The notes under the pieces: generated by a model
What the model was told of the DNA's origin: nothing
Databases searched by the model: none
Seen by the model: the letters and a program-made list of their open reading frames with translations, nothing else
Shown here: piece after piece, positions 41,426 to 50,497 of the stretch
Numbering within the stretch: position 1 is the first letter of the stretch
Layout of the letters: each line of letters opens with the position of its first letter
IMG/VR virus record: IMGVR_UViG_3300044641_005939
Location: 1 to 64,000 of that record
DNA: 64,000 nt
Direction: 5' to 3' (one strand)
From: a virus
Translations under genes and position numbers: made by a program

Positions 41426-42876
41426 TGATTTTATGTGATTCCGCAGCAGAAAGAGCTGTTTTAGCTGGTATTTGTACATATGGTGATAGTGCATATTTGG
41501 ATGTTGCCGATATATTGCAGGATTCTTCTTTTACTATTGATAGCAATGCTATTATTTTTAAGTGTTTAAGAACATTATGCGAAAGACAACAAGCAAAAAT
41601 TGATATTGCTTCTATTTATTCTGTAGCACAAGAACTTGAACTTTCTCATATTCTATCTAAAAAAGAAGAGGCTCAACATCTCAAGGCTATAATGGATTTT
41701 CCAGTTAGTCTAGAGAATGTAAGAAAATTTGCAGCTAAAATTAGAAAGCTGGAAATTGCCAGACTACTAAGAAAACAACTAGAGAATACTCAAGACAAGA
41801 TATTAGAAGTAACCGGGAATGAACCCATATCTTCTATCATCGGTATTGCTGAAGATAGTATTTTCAATTTCACATCACTGCTTAATGATAGTGATAGCGG
41901 TCCAGAACAAATTGGATCGTCACTAGATGAATATATTAAACAACTAGAAGAAAATAAAATTGATCAAGTTGGTATTCCTACTGGATTCCCCATTTATGAT
42001 CAGGCTATTGGTGGAGGCTTAAGAAAAGGAACTATTAATGTCATTGGAGCAAGACCCAAAACTGGTAAAACTCTACTATCAGATAATATGGGTAGGAATA
42101 TAGCTGCTCTCGGCATTCCTGTATTAAATATGGATACTGAGATGAATAAAGAAGATCATATTCATAGACTTTTAGCTATGATGACAGAGATAGAAATTAA
42201 TGCTATTGAAACTGGCAAGTTTGCAGAATCGCCAGATAAAAAGAATAAAATATCAAAAGCTGTTGAATCCCTAAAAGCTACAAAGCTATATCACAAAAGT
42301 ATTGCTGGTAAGCCGTTTGAAGATCAACTAGCTATTATGCGTAGGTGGTTAGTTAAAGAAGTAGGATTAAATGATGATGGCACAGCTAAGGATTGTGTCA
42401 TTTTTTATGATTATCTCAAGCTTATGGATAGTGCTGGTATGAATCAGGATCTGAAAGAGTATCAGGTTTTAGGCTTTATGATGACCAGTTTACATAACTT
42501 TGCTGTGAGATACAAGGTTCCTATTGTGGCTTTCATACAGTTGAATAGAGATGGTATTACAAAGGAAAGCACAGATTCTGCGAGTGGTTCTGACAGAATC
42601 ATTTGGTTGTGTAGTAACTTTAGTATCTTTAAGCGTAAGAGCGACGAAGAAATAGCAGAAGATGGATCAGAAAATGGAAACAGAAAACTATTGCCACTTA
42701 TTAGTCGGCATGGTGGTGGTTTGGACGATAATGACTATATTAATTGTAACATGAAGGGCTGGTGTGCTAAAATTATAGAAGGTAAAACACACCTAGAAAT
42801 TAAAAACAATCTCAAATCTAGTGACGAAGGCTTTGTTGTAGACGATGAAGACAATGACCAAATCCCGTTTGAATGA
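41425..42876 (+). CDS. dnaB: DnaB-like replicative helicase
   Basis: 483 aa from ATG 41425 (AGGAG 41413-41417). N-terminal helical domain starting with the DnaB-like SAAERAVLAG; RecA-like motor with ARPKTGKT (209-216), NMDTEMNKEDHIHRLLAMMT, CVIFYDYLKLM, and FIQLNRD. Hexameric 5'-3' helicase of the replication fork. Followed by primase with a 32-bp overlap, a pairing seen in many phages. Confidence 0.88.
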   Translation: MILCDSAAERAVLAGICTYGDSAYLDVADILQDSSFTIDSNAIIFKCLRTLCERQQAKIDIASIYSVAQELELSHILSKKEEAQHLKAIMDFPVSLENVRKFAAKIRKLEIARLLRKQLENTQDKILEVTGNEPISSIIGIAEDSIFNFTSLLNDSDSGPEQIGSSLDEYIKQLEENKIDQVGIPTGFPIYDQAIGGGLRKGTINVIGARPKTGKTLLSDNMGRNIAALGIPVLNMDTEMNKEDHIHRLLAMMTEIEINAIETGKFAESPDKKNKISKAVESLKATKLYHKSIAGKPFEDQLAIMRRWLVKEVGLNDDGTAKDCVIFYDYLKLMDSAGMNQDLKEYQVLGFMMTSLHNFAVRYKVPIVAFIQLNRDGITKESTDSASGSDRIIWLCSNFSIFKRKSDEEIAEDGSENGNRKLLPLISRHGGGLDDNDYINCNMKGWCAKIIEGKTHLEIKNNLKSSDEGFVVDDEDNDQIPFE

Positions 42877-43996
42877 TCAGCTAAAGTTAAAGATAGTCTG
42901 TGATGAGGTGTGTGATAATATTGAATCATTATTATCTATACTAAATCTAGAATATAAATTTAACCATAAGATGATTACAATGGCGTGTCCCATTCATGGT
43001 GGAGATAATCTCTCCGCACTTAACCTATATCCAGAGGGCGAAAGCTATCGTGGTAATTGGAAGTGTAGAACTCATGGATGTGAAAAAACATTTAAAGGTT
43101 CAGTAATAGGTTTTATTAGAGGAGTATTATCGAGTCAAAAATATGGCTGGGAAAAACCAGGAGATGATACCTGTTCTTTTCAAGAAGCTGTAAACTTTGC
43201 TACAAGTTTTATTAATAAAGATATTAGCGACATCAAAATATCTAAAATAGACAGAGAAAAGAAACAATTTACAAGCGTTATAAATTATTTGCAACCAGAC
43301 AATACTCCTCAACAACACGAGGTAACACGCAAGCAGATTGTTAAATCTTTAAGTATTCCAGCACAGTATTATCTAGACAGAAATTACTCATCGGATATTC
43401 TAGTAAAATATGATGTTGGTTTGTGCGATAAAATTGGTAAAGAAATGTATAATAGAATAGTGGTACCAATATATAATATGGAATATACCCATATGGTTGG
43501 TTGTACCGGCAGAAGCATTTTTGAAAAATGTTCACAATGTAAAGGCCACCACAGCCCAACAGATTCTTGTCCAACACCAGATGATATATGGAAGCACTGC
43601 AAATGGAAACACAATTATGAGTTCAAAAGCCAAAACCACCTATATAATTTCTGGTTTGCTAAAGAATTCATACTAAAAACACACACAGCTATTATAGTAG
43701 AAAGTCCGGGAAATGTTTGGAGACTAGAAGAAAGCGGTATTCACAATAGTGTGGGTATTTTTGGATCTTCCCTAAGCGATAGACAAAAGATATTATTAGA
43801 CTCGTCTGGCGCTATGAATCTGATTATATTAACTGATAATGATGAGGCTGGTCGTAAAGCAGCAGAACAGATTAAAGCCAAATGTCAAAACACATACAGA
43901 ATATTTATACCACAAATCAATAAGTCAGATATTGGTGAAATGACCGTGGAAGAAATTAATAAAGAAATTAAACCATATTTAGAAAGTATAGTATGA
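42845..43996 (+). CDS. DnaG-type primase (zinc finger plus Toprim)
   Basis: 383 aa. Zinc-binding domain: MACPIHGGDNLSALN, CRTHGCEKTF. Toprim: AIIVESPGNVWRLEES (Glu), ILTDNDEAGRKAAEQI (DxD). A second set of Cys (CSQCKGHHSPTDSC) lies between, which is an insertion. Synthesises RNA primers at the fork with the helicase encoded just before. ATG 42854 is an alternative start. Confidence 0.82.
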   Translation: MKTMTKSRLNDQLKLKIVCDEVCDNIESLLSILNLEYKFNHKMITMACPIHGGDNLSALNLYPEGESYRGNWKCRTHGCEKTFKGSVIGFIRGVLSSQKYGWEKPGDDTCSFQEAVNFATSFINKDISDIKISKIDREKKQFTSVINYLQPDNTPQQHEVTRKQIVKSLSIPAQYYLDRNYSSDILVKYDVGLCDKIGKEMYNRIVVPIYNMEYTHMVGCTGRSIFEKCSQCKGHHSPTDSCPTPDDIWKHCKWKHNYEFKSQNHLYNFWFAKEFILKTHTAIIVESPGNVWRLEESGIHNSVGIFGSSLSDRQKILLDSSGAMNLIILTDNDEAGRKAAEQIKAKCQNTYRIFIPQINKSDIGEMTVEEINKEIKPYLESIV

Positions 43997-44583
43997 CTCA
44001 GATTATTGCTTTTGCTGGACGTAAACAGTCTGGTAAAACCACCTGTTCAGAATTTGTTACTAAATATCTGAATGGTACGGTGAAGCCATTCAATAGTACC
44101 AAAATATATAATTTTGCTGATCCTCTAAAAAAAGATATTTGTATGAATATTTTAAACATGAGTGAACAACAATGTTATGGAACAGATGATGATAAGAATA
44201 CTACAACAGAGTGTTATCTTGATGGTAAACAACTAACAGCCAGAGAAGTAATGCAATATGTTGGCACTAACTTTTTTCGTAAGATGAAACACGATGTTTG
44301 GTCTTCTGCTACTATTAACAAGATTAAGCTAGAAAATCCCGGCTTTGCTATTATTGCAGATTGTAGGTTTCCTAATGAGGTTGAGGCGATACGAAATGCT
44401 GGTGGTTTAATTATTAAGCTTACCAGAAATCCATATCATTCTGATCATGAGAGCGAAATAGCATTAGACCCTCAGAACTATGATCATAATAATTTTGATC
44501 TAGTGGTGGATAATGCACAGATGTCTATACCAGAACAAAATCTTGTGATTCAAACATTTCTACAACAAAAAGGTTTTATTTAA
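43993..44583 (+). CDS. deoxynucleoside monophosphate kinase
   Basis: 196 aa P-loop kinase of T4 gene 1 type. GRKQSGKT at 9-16, KIYNFADPLKKDI, LTAREVMQYVGT, and the late IIADCRFPNEVEAI. Phosphorylates dNMPs for dNTP synthesis; it would follow dCMP deaminase/host thymidylate synthase. Overlaps primase by 4 bp and the next gene by 1 bp. Confidence 0.85.
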   Translation: MTQIIAFAGRKQSGKTTCSEFVTKYLNGTVKPFNSTKIYNFADPLKKDICMNILNMSEQQCYGTDDDKNTTTECYLDGKQLTAREVMQYVGTNFFRKMKHDVWSSATINKIKLENPGFAIIADCRFPNEVEAIRNAGGLIIKLTRNPYHSDHESEIALDPQNYDHNNFDLVVDNAQMSIPEQNLVIQTFLQQKGFI

Positions 44584-45626
44584 TGATTATTACTTATCTA
44601 AGGAGTAGTTCATACGGCACCCACTCAATGTGTGCTCAACAATATTTTCTTGAGTATAATCTTGGAATAAGATCTCCATCTAATCAAAAGGCCGATAAAG
44701 GAACTATTGTTCATAAGGTATTAGAAATATTAGCCTATATTAAACTGTCTATTCAAAATAATGAAAAACATTATAATGATGATATTGTTGGTAAAATTAG
44801 TGTGGACAAATATAGTATAGACAAGATTACTGAAAGGGTTTATAATCATTATTCTGGTCAGTTTAAACATCACAATTGGACACCTAAAGATTTTAAAGAT
44901 TGCCGCCTGTGGGTGGATAAAGCGATAACAGAACACAATGCCACCTTCGATCCACGAAATAGGGAGATACTCCAACCAGAACAGCGTTTTGATATTGTTA
45001 TCAACAAACCTTGGGCTTATTATAAGTATCAAACTAAAAATGAAAATCTAGAGGGCTATTTGGCCATTAAAGGAACCATAGATTTAATCACTAAGGTTAA
45101 TGATAATACTATCGAGATAGTGGACTGGAAAACTGGTCGCAGATTAGATTGGGCCACTGGTCAAGAAAAAACATTAGCTAAACTACAAAACGACCCTCAA
45201 CTCAGAATATATCATTATGCTGTAAGCCAATTATATCCAGATATGGATCATATTATGTTTACTATTAATTTTATTAATGATGGTGGTGCTTTTACGGTGT
45301 CTTATGATAAGAGCGATCTTTCAAAAACAGAGGATATGATTAGGCAAAAATTTGAAACTATTAAAAATACACAAGTACCACAACTTAACAAGAGTTGGAA
45401 ATGTACAAAGTTGTGTCATTTTGGTAAAACAACATTTGAGAATAGTCATGTATTACCAATAGTCGAATATAGAGATAATCAGATTTGTACAAATGGTAGC
45501 ACGATGACCAAGTGTGAACAAATTAAACATGATATACAACTCAAAGGAATAGAAAACGTAGTTGACCAGTATACAGCTCCTGGTTATACTGTAGGAAAGT
45601 ACAAGGCACCCGGAAGTTCAGAATGA
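44583..45626 (+). CDS. Cas4/RecB-like PD-(D/E)XK exonuclease
   Basis: 347 aa. SSSYGTHSMCAQQYFLEYNL at the N-terminus is the RecB-nuclease/Cas4 motif; KGTIDLITK with IVDWKTGRRLD carries GxxD and (D/E)xK. A C-terminal Cys pair (CTKLCHF) plus the N-terminal and late Cys could bind an Fe-S cluster as in Cas4. Single-strand exonuclease in recombination. Overlaps the polymerase gene by 4 bp. Confidence 0.8.
   Translation: MIITYLRSSSYGTHSMCAQQYFLEYNLGIRSPSNQKADKGTIVHKVLEILAYIKLSIQNNEKHYNDDIVGKISVDKYSIDKITERVYNHYSGQFKHHNWTPKDFKDCRLWVDKAITEHNATFDPRNREILQPEQRFDIVINKPWAYYKYQTKNENLEGYLAIKGTIDLITKVNDNTIEIVDWKTGRRLDWATGQEKTLAKLQNDPQLRIYHYAVSQLYPDMDHIMFTINFINDGGAFTVSYDKSDLSKTEDMIRQKFETIKNTQVPQLNKSWKCTKLCHFGKTTFENSHVLPIVEYRDNQICTNGSTMTKCEQIKHDIQLKGIENVVDQYTAPGYTVGKYKAPGSSE
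45562..45590 (+). promoter_or_regulatory. possible promoter before polymerase genes
   Basis: TTGACC (45562-45567), 17-bp spacer, TATACT (45585-45590), inside the end of the exonuclease gene and 33 bp before the polymerase ATG. The spacer differs from the 16 bp of the six intergenic promoters, and it is intragenic, so it may be chance. Confidence 0.3.
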
Positions 45627-47503
45627 ATTATATTCCACTACATTGCCATTCTATGTTTTCATTATTGGATGGCTTGTCTCAACCTAAACAAATTGCTAAT
45701 AGATGTAAGGAAATTGGCGCAACAGCATGTGCATTAACAGATCACGGTAATATTGCTGGTGCAATTAAATTTTATTCCGCAATGAAGCAAGCTGGAATTA
45801 AACCAATTCTAGGTTGTGAACTATATGTCTGTGATCAAGATCCTACTATACAAGAAAAAGAAAATAGAAATTTAAGTCATTTTATTGTTTTAGCAAAAAA
45901 TTATAAGGGCTGGAAAGATCTTATCAAGATAGTCTCAGAGTCTAATAGACCAGACTATTATTACCATAAACCCAGATTAGATCTAAAAACTATTGGAAAA
46001 TTAAATAGTGGTAATCTTCTAGCTATTACCGGCCATCTAGGTTCAACATTAGCAGACACTATTCTGGATAATTATCAGTTAAAATCTAACTGGAAAGAAT
46101 TGGGTATATCCCATATCAATTATCTAAAAACTATATTCAATAGTCAAGTCTTTTTAGAAGCCCAGCTAATGGATTCAGAAGGTCTTCCTGTGCAAAAAAT
46201 ACTCACAGAAGCTATTAGAGAATTGGGTAAAGAAACTAATACATATGTTATATGCACCCCAGATGCTCATTATTGTAGAAAAGAAGATGCTATAGATCAA
46301 AGAATCCTACTATGTAATAATCTTAAAACTACATTTCAAGATATAAGTAGGAAAATTAGTAATGATGAAGATGTTCCAATGGGATGTTTTTTTACATCAG
46401 ATAACTATCATATTCCTTCACAGGAAGAAATACAACAGTGGCATACCGAAACAGAAATAAAAAATACTAATTTTGTAGCTAATCTTATTGAAGAATTTGA
46501 TATTCTTAGTAAGCCACAATTGCCTCCGTTTGATTGTCCAACTGGTTTTGATCAAGATGAATATTTGAGAGAACTATGTAGGCATGGGTGGAGAGATAAA
46601 ATTGCTAATAAAATTCCAAAAGAAAATCAACAGCCATATTTAGATCGTATCAAATATGAACTAGAAGTTTTGCAGGGTGCTGGGTTGTCTAGTTATTTTC
46701 TTATTGTTCAAGATATTGTAAATTATGTTAGGGCAAATAACTGGCTACCTGGACCCGGTAGAGGTAGTGCTGCTGGTTGTTTGGTATCATATTTAATTGG
46801 TATTACTAGTATTGATCCTATAAAATATAATCTATTCTTTGATAGATTTTACAATTCTGGACGAAATACAAAAGATCATATCTCCATGCCAGATATTGAT
46901 GTGGACGTTCCTATCAACAAACGGGAAGAGATAATTCAATATATTAAAAATAAATATGGTCATGATAAAGTATCTCAAATGATTACCTTTAATACTATTA
47001 AGGGCAGAGGAGCATTAAAAGATGTACTAAGAGTATATGGTAATATATCTTTTGATGAAATGAATAGAATTACAAAAAATATTCCTGATGAAGCCAAGAT
47101 TGCGGACGAATTACAGGAAATGAAAGAAGAAACCGGCGAAGCCTCAATTATACGTTGGGCATTAGAGAATAATGCGGACAAACTCAAAGAATGGTGCTAT
47201 ATTGATGATAATGGAGAATTACAAGGCCCCTTGGCAAAGCGCTTTGAACAGGCTATTAGACTAGAAGGAACCAAATCAAATCAGAGCAAGCACGCGGCTG
47301 GTATTTGTATTAGTTCTCAGCCTCTCAAAGAGGTTTGTCCAATGGTTTATGATTCTAAGAACTATCAATTAATCGCTGGTATGGAAATGCAAGACTTAGA
47401 AAGTATTGGTATTATCAAATTTGATATTTTAGGTATTGCATATTTAGATAAAATTATGTTAATTAAAGATCTTTTAATTCAAGGAGTAAGCAATGTCAGT
47501 TAA
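45623..47503 (+). CDS. dnaE: DNA polymerase III alpha, N-terminal half (PHP and palm)
   Basis: 626 aa. PHP domain: LHCHSMFSLLDG and ALTDHGNIAGA. Polymerase palm: GRGSAAG (379-385), PDIDVD with catalytic D424 and D426, KHAAGIC, and the third Asp D601 in IKFDILG. All three catalytic aspartates of the C-family are here. The chain stops 25 residues after D601, exactly before the fingers. No intein motif or frameshift is visible at the end. The fingers to OB half is encoded 853 bp downstream. The two proteins must join to form an active polymerase (inference). Confidence 0.9.
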   Translation: MNYIPLHCHSMFSLLDGLSQPKQIANRCKEIGATACALTDHGNIAGAIKFYSAMKQAGIKPILGCELYVCDQDPTIQEKENRNLSHFIVLAKNYKGWKDLIKIVSESNRPDYYYHKPRLDLKTIGKLNSGNLLAITGHLGSTLADTILDNYQLKSNWKELGISHINYLKTIFNSQVFLEAQLMDSEGLPVQKILTEAIRELGKETNTYVICTPDAHYCRKEDAIDQRILLCNNLKTTFQDISRKISNDEDVPMGCFFTSDNYHIPSQEEIQQWHTETEIKNTNFVANLIEEFDILSKPQLPPFDCPTGFDQDEYLRELCRHGWRDKIANKIPKENQQPYLDRIKYELEVLQGAGLSSYFLIVQDIVNYVRANNWLPGPGRGSAAGCLVSYLIGITSIDPIKYNLFFDRFYNSGRNTKDHISMPDIDVDVPINKREEIIQYIKNKYGHDKVSQMITFNTIKGRGALKDVLRVYGNISFDEMNRITKNIPDEAKIADELQEMKEETGEASIIRWALENNADKLKEWCYIDDNGELQGPLAKRFEQAIRLEGTKSNQSKHAAGICISSQPLKEVCPMVYDSKNYQLIAGMEMQDLESIGIIKFDILGIAYLDKIMLIKDLLIQGVSNVS

Positions 47504-47675
47504 AAAGTTTCAAGATTTAGAAGTTGGTGCTGTATTTAATTACGATAGTTTAGAGTATGTTAAAATCAATCCAGAAAAGGTTAGCTGCTGTAGGTCGGTT
47601 AACGCCTCTCAGGTTACTGATCCTACTAAGAGAACTATGGTAAAGCCAGACCAAGAGGTTTCGGTTGATGAATAA
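47493..47675 (+). CDS. 60-aa protein between polymerase halves
   Basis: FQDLEVGAVFNYDSLEYVKI is a small beta-rich start, similar in pattern to the 79-aa protein at 9054. Two Cys (SCCRS). It overlaps the end of the polymerase N-half by 11 bp, with AAGGAG inside that gene as ribosome site. Could be a structural helper for the split replicase or an unrelated small protein. Confidence 0.6.
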   Translation: MSVKKFQDLEVGAVFNYDSLEYVKINPEKVSCCRSVNASQVTDPTKRTMVKPDQEVSVDE

Positions 47676-48363
47676 TAATAAAATTTGCGTTTTTGATTTT
47701 GAGACAGACGGCTCTAATCCGAGAGAATGTAGTCCTGTTCAAATTGCGGCTATTATGATTGATCCCGTAAGATTAGAGGTAATTGAAGGGTCTGAATTTA
47801 ATATTAACTTTAAGCCAGAAGTTTTAGAAGGTAATGATAGCTATAAATATGAAACAGATATTTTAAGTTTTCATTCTAAGGTTCGTGGTTGTAGTCAAGA
47901 AGATATTCTAGAGTCTTGGAAAAAATTTCCAAAACAAGAACATTCTTGGAATTTATTTGTTAACTATTTAGATAAATATCATTCAAGAACATCTAAGAAA
48001 AGTCAGTTTAGTGCGCCCATAGCTGCTGGATATAATATTTATAGGTTCGACCTACCAATTATTGATAGACTTAGTGTTAAATACGGTAATGTGAATAAGG
48101 AAAATAAAACAGATTTATTCTATCCAAGAGACGTAATTGATGGTATGAATCTAGTGTTTTATTGGTTTGAAAATAATACAGACTTAAAGAATTTCACACT
48201 GGATACTGTGAGAGATTACTTTGGTTTGTCCAAAGAGGGCGCACACGATGCCCTTAAAGATGTTAAGGATACTGCTCAATTGATCATTCGTTTTATGAAG
48301 TTACACAGAACTTTGAGTCAAAAAATTCAATTTAGGAACGCATTTTTAAAAGACAATGTCTAA
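47668..48363 (+). CDS. dnaQ: DnaQ-like DEDDh 3'-5' exonuclease
   Basis: 231 aa from ATG 47668. ExoI: VFDFETDG with D10 and E12; ExoII: GYNIYRFDLPIIDRL; ExoIII: GAHDALKDVKDTA (H and D). All DEDDh residues are visible. Proofreading exonuclease for the polymerase. It sits between the two halves of the polymerase and overlaps the C-half gene by 8 bp, so the three proteins are made together. Confidence 0.88.
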   Translation: MNNNKICVFDFETDGSNPRECSPVQIAAIMIDPVRLEVIEGSEFNINFKPEVLEGNDSYKYETDILSFHSKVRGCSQEDILESWKKFPKQEHSWNLFVNYLDKYHSRTSKKSQFSAPIAAGYNIYRFDLPIIDRLSVKYGNVNKENKTDLFYPRDVIDGMNLVFYWFENNTDLKNFTLDTVRDYFGLSKEGAHDALKDVKDTAQLIIRFMKLHRTLSQKIQFRNAFLKDNV

Positions 48364-49972
48364 AAAATTTCAATATTCTTGTGGGTGTGGTTTTGATATT
48401 CTAGAAGACGATAAAGATAAAAAAATTTATTTTGATTCTTCTATAGAAAATATCAATCTTGATTGTGCCAGAACCTGGGCTTTAATATCTGATGGAAATA
48501 CCAAGGGATGTTTTCAATTAGAGTCCAGACTCGGTCGTTCAATGGCTAAAAAATTAAAACCAGAAAATATAGAACAATTATCAGCACTCATTAGTATTAT
48601 GAGGCCGGGTTGTTTGGAAGCTATTAGAGATGGTAAAACTGTCTCTAGTCATTATATTGATAAAAAGAATGGTTTAGAGAGTGTAGATTATTTTCACGAG
48701 TCTCTAAGACCCATATTAGAAAATACATATGGGGAAATGGTTTATCAAGAGCAGGCTATGGAAATTACTAAGGCTATAGCTGGATTCAATTTGCAAGAAG
48801 CTGATATGTTAAGAAAAGCTATCGGTAAGAAAAAGCCAGAAGAAATGGCTAAAGTTAAGTCTAAATTTTTAGAGGGTTCTAACAAACTAGGTATTGTTAC
48901 CAATGAAGAAGCTGAACAAATTTTTAGTTGGGTAGAAAAATCTCAAAGATATTCTTTTAATAAGTCCCACTCTGTTAGCTATGCTATTAATGCGTATTTA
49001 TCAGCATATGCCAAAGCGCATTTTCCAAGGATATTTTTCGCATCCTATCTCCGTTTTGCAAAAGACAAAATAGACCCTCAAGCAGAGATCAAAGAATTAG
49101 TTCAAAACGCAAACGAGATGGATGTTACAGTCCACACGCCCGACTTGAGAAACTTAAATGAATTTTTCATTTTAAAAGATAATAAGATTTATTTCGGTAT
49201 AACAGATATTAAGGGTGTTGGTGCTTCTGTATTTGAAAAACTCAAACAGATATCATCCACAATTGATTTTAATAATCTAACTTGGCTTAAACTACTATTT
49301 AATGTTTTAAATAATGTTAATTCTACAGCAGCAAAAGCTTTGATTCAAAGTGGGGCCACTAATTTTATTAAAATGACACGAAATGAAATGTTGTTTGAAT
49401 ATAATCTTATTAGTGGTTTAACTAAGAAGGAATCTCAATATATTATAGATAATCTAGATAGGTTTAAAAGCCTATCAGAAGGTTTGAATAGTGTATTAAC
49501 TATGCCAAGAATTAATAAGAACCGTAAAACGATTGTAGAAGATCTTTTAAGATCACTAATTAATCCTCCTCACTCTTTAGAAGATACAGCAGAGTGGTTG
49601 GCGGACTCAGAGGATTCTTTATTAGGTTGCTCTATCACATGTTCAAAGATAGATATGTATGATATTAGTATGACTAATATTACATGTAGAGAACTTAAAA
49701 CAACAGCGTCTACAAACAATTTAATTCTGGGCGGAGAAATAGATTTCATTAATGTTACAAAAACAAAAAGTGGAAAAAATCCTGGAACAGAAATGGCGTT
49801 TGTTACAATGACAGACACAACAGGCTCTGTTGACTCAATAGTTTTCTTTCCTGACAAATATAAAGAATATAAAAATCTTTTATTCACTGGAAATATTATT
49901 ATTGTTAAGGGAGCTAAGTCAAAGAGTGGAGATGGGTTGATTGTAGAAAAAGCCTATATCGCAAAAACTTGA
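48356..49972 (+). CDS. dnaE: DNA polymerase III alpha, C-terminal half (fingers, HhH, OB)
   Basis: 538 aa. The first 35 residues are extra, with YSCGCGFDI and LDC that could bind zinc. Fingers start at ISDGNTKGCFQLES, followed by LSALISIMRPGC, MVYQEQAME, FNLQEADMLRKAIGKKK and FNKSHSVSYAI. HhH around ITDIKGVGASVFEKL. OB fold near residues 440-530 (GGEIDFINVTKTKSG, VDSIVFFPD). The catalytic Asp residues are on the other chain. I saw no clear QxxLF-type clamp motif. The order after the fingers is intact. Confidence 0.9.
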   Translation: MSKKFQYSCGCGFDILEDDKDKKIYFDSSIENINLDCARTWALISDGNTKGCFQLESRLGRSMAKKLKPENIEQLSALISIMRPGCLEAIRDGKTVSSHYIDKKNGLESVDYFHESLRPILENTYGEMVYQEQAMEITKAIAGFNLQEADMLRKAIGKKKPEEMAKVKSKFLEGSNKLGIVTNEEAEQIFSWVEKSQRYSFNKSHSVSYAINAYLSAYAKAHFPRIFFASYLRFAKDKIDPQAEIKELVQNANEMDVTVHTPDLRNLNEFFILKDNKIYFGITDIKGVGASVFEKLKQISSTIDFNNLTWLKLLFNVLNNVNSTAAKALIQSGATNFIKMTRNEMLFEYNLISGLTKKESQYIIDNLDRFKSLSEGLNSVLTMPRINKNRKTIVEDLLRSLINPPHSLEDTAEWLADSEDSLLGCSITCSKIDMYDISMTNITCRELKTTASTNNLILGGEIDFINVTKTKSGKNPGTEMAFVTMTDTTGSVDSIVFFPDKYKEYKNLLFTGNIIIVKGAKSKSGDGLIVEKAYIAKT

Positions 49973-49996
49973 CATTCACGGGCCGTTGTTTATAAT
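49969..49996 (+). promoter_or_regulatory. consensus sigma70 promoter for ssb
   Basis: TTGACA (49969-49974), 16-bp spacer, TATAAT (49991-49996): both boxes are perfect consensus. The -35 overlaps the polymerase stop codon. A start near 50003 gives a 37-nt leader with AAGGAG before ssb. Confidence 0.85.
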
Positions 49997-50039
49997 ATGT
50001 TACGTTGGTATTGGAATTTAACTTTAAAGGAGCGCAAGT

Positions 50040-50411
50040 ATGAATATTGTTATGTTAAGAGGCAATCTAGCTAGGGATCCTGAATTAAGAGTTATTAACA
50101 CTGGCGATAAGCAAACATCAGTTGTTAATTTTACAGTTGCTACTTCTCGTGAGTTTACAAAGGCTAATGGCTCACAAGATAAGGTAACATCTTTTATTCA
50201 GTGCGAAGCATGGGACAGTGGTGCCGAGGCTATTGCTTCTTCTTTTAAGAAGGGTGATCTGGTTATGGTCGAGGGTTCTCTCCGCAATGATAGCTGGGAG
50301 AAGGATGGAGTTAAGCACAGCACATTGAAGGTGCGTGTCAATAACTTTGGTAAGATTATCAAGACCCGTCGTTCTGATAAAACCCAGGAACCAGAGACTG
50401 TATCGTTCTAA
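50040..50411 (+). CDS. ssb: single-stranded DNA-binding protein
   Basis: 123 aa OB-fold SSB: NIVMLRGNLARDPELRV at the start, VVNFTVATSREF, FIQCEAWDSGAEAIASSFKK, GDLVMVEGSLRNDSW. The usual acidic DDxPF-like tail is replaced by QEPETVSF. Coats ssDNA at the fork. Own strong promoter and terminator, so highly expressed, separate from the polymerase operon. Confidence 0.88.
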   Translation: MNIVMLRGNLARDPELRVINTGDKQTSVVNFTVATSREFTKANGSQDKVTSFIQCEAWDSGAEAIASSFKKGDLVMVEGSLRNDSWEKDGVKHSTLKVRVNNFGKIIKTRRSDKTQEPETVSF

Positions 50412-50444
50412 TTTACATTATCCTCATTACAGAGATAGGATGAG

Positions 50445-50483
50445 TCTCTAGGGTCGCAAGGCCCTAGAGATTCTTCTTATCCT
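50445..50483 (+). terminator. ssb terminator hairpin
   Basis: TCTCTAGGG (50445-50453) and CCCTAGAGA (50462-50470) form a perfect 9-bp stem around an 8-nt loop, then TTCTTCTTATCCTC, a pyrimidine run rather than a pure T run. Follows the ssb stop by 33 bp. Confidence 0.7.
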
Positions 50484-50497
50484 CTCTTATCTTCTTT

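Noticed and set aside
47450-48420. Split intein at the polymerase break
   Set aside because: No intein block A or C-terminal HN/C motif at the end of the first half or start of the second, and two complete genes lie between.
45623-49972. Frameshift or sequencing error splitting one polymerase gene
   Set aside because: The halves are separated by two intact overlapping genes with start codons and conserved DEDDh motifs, and the break is at a domain border.
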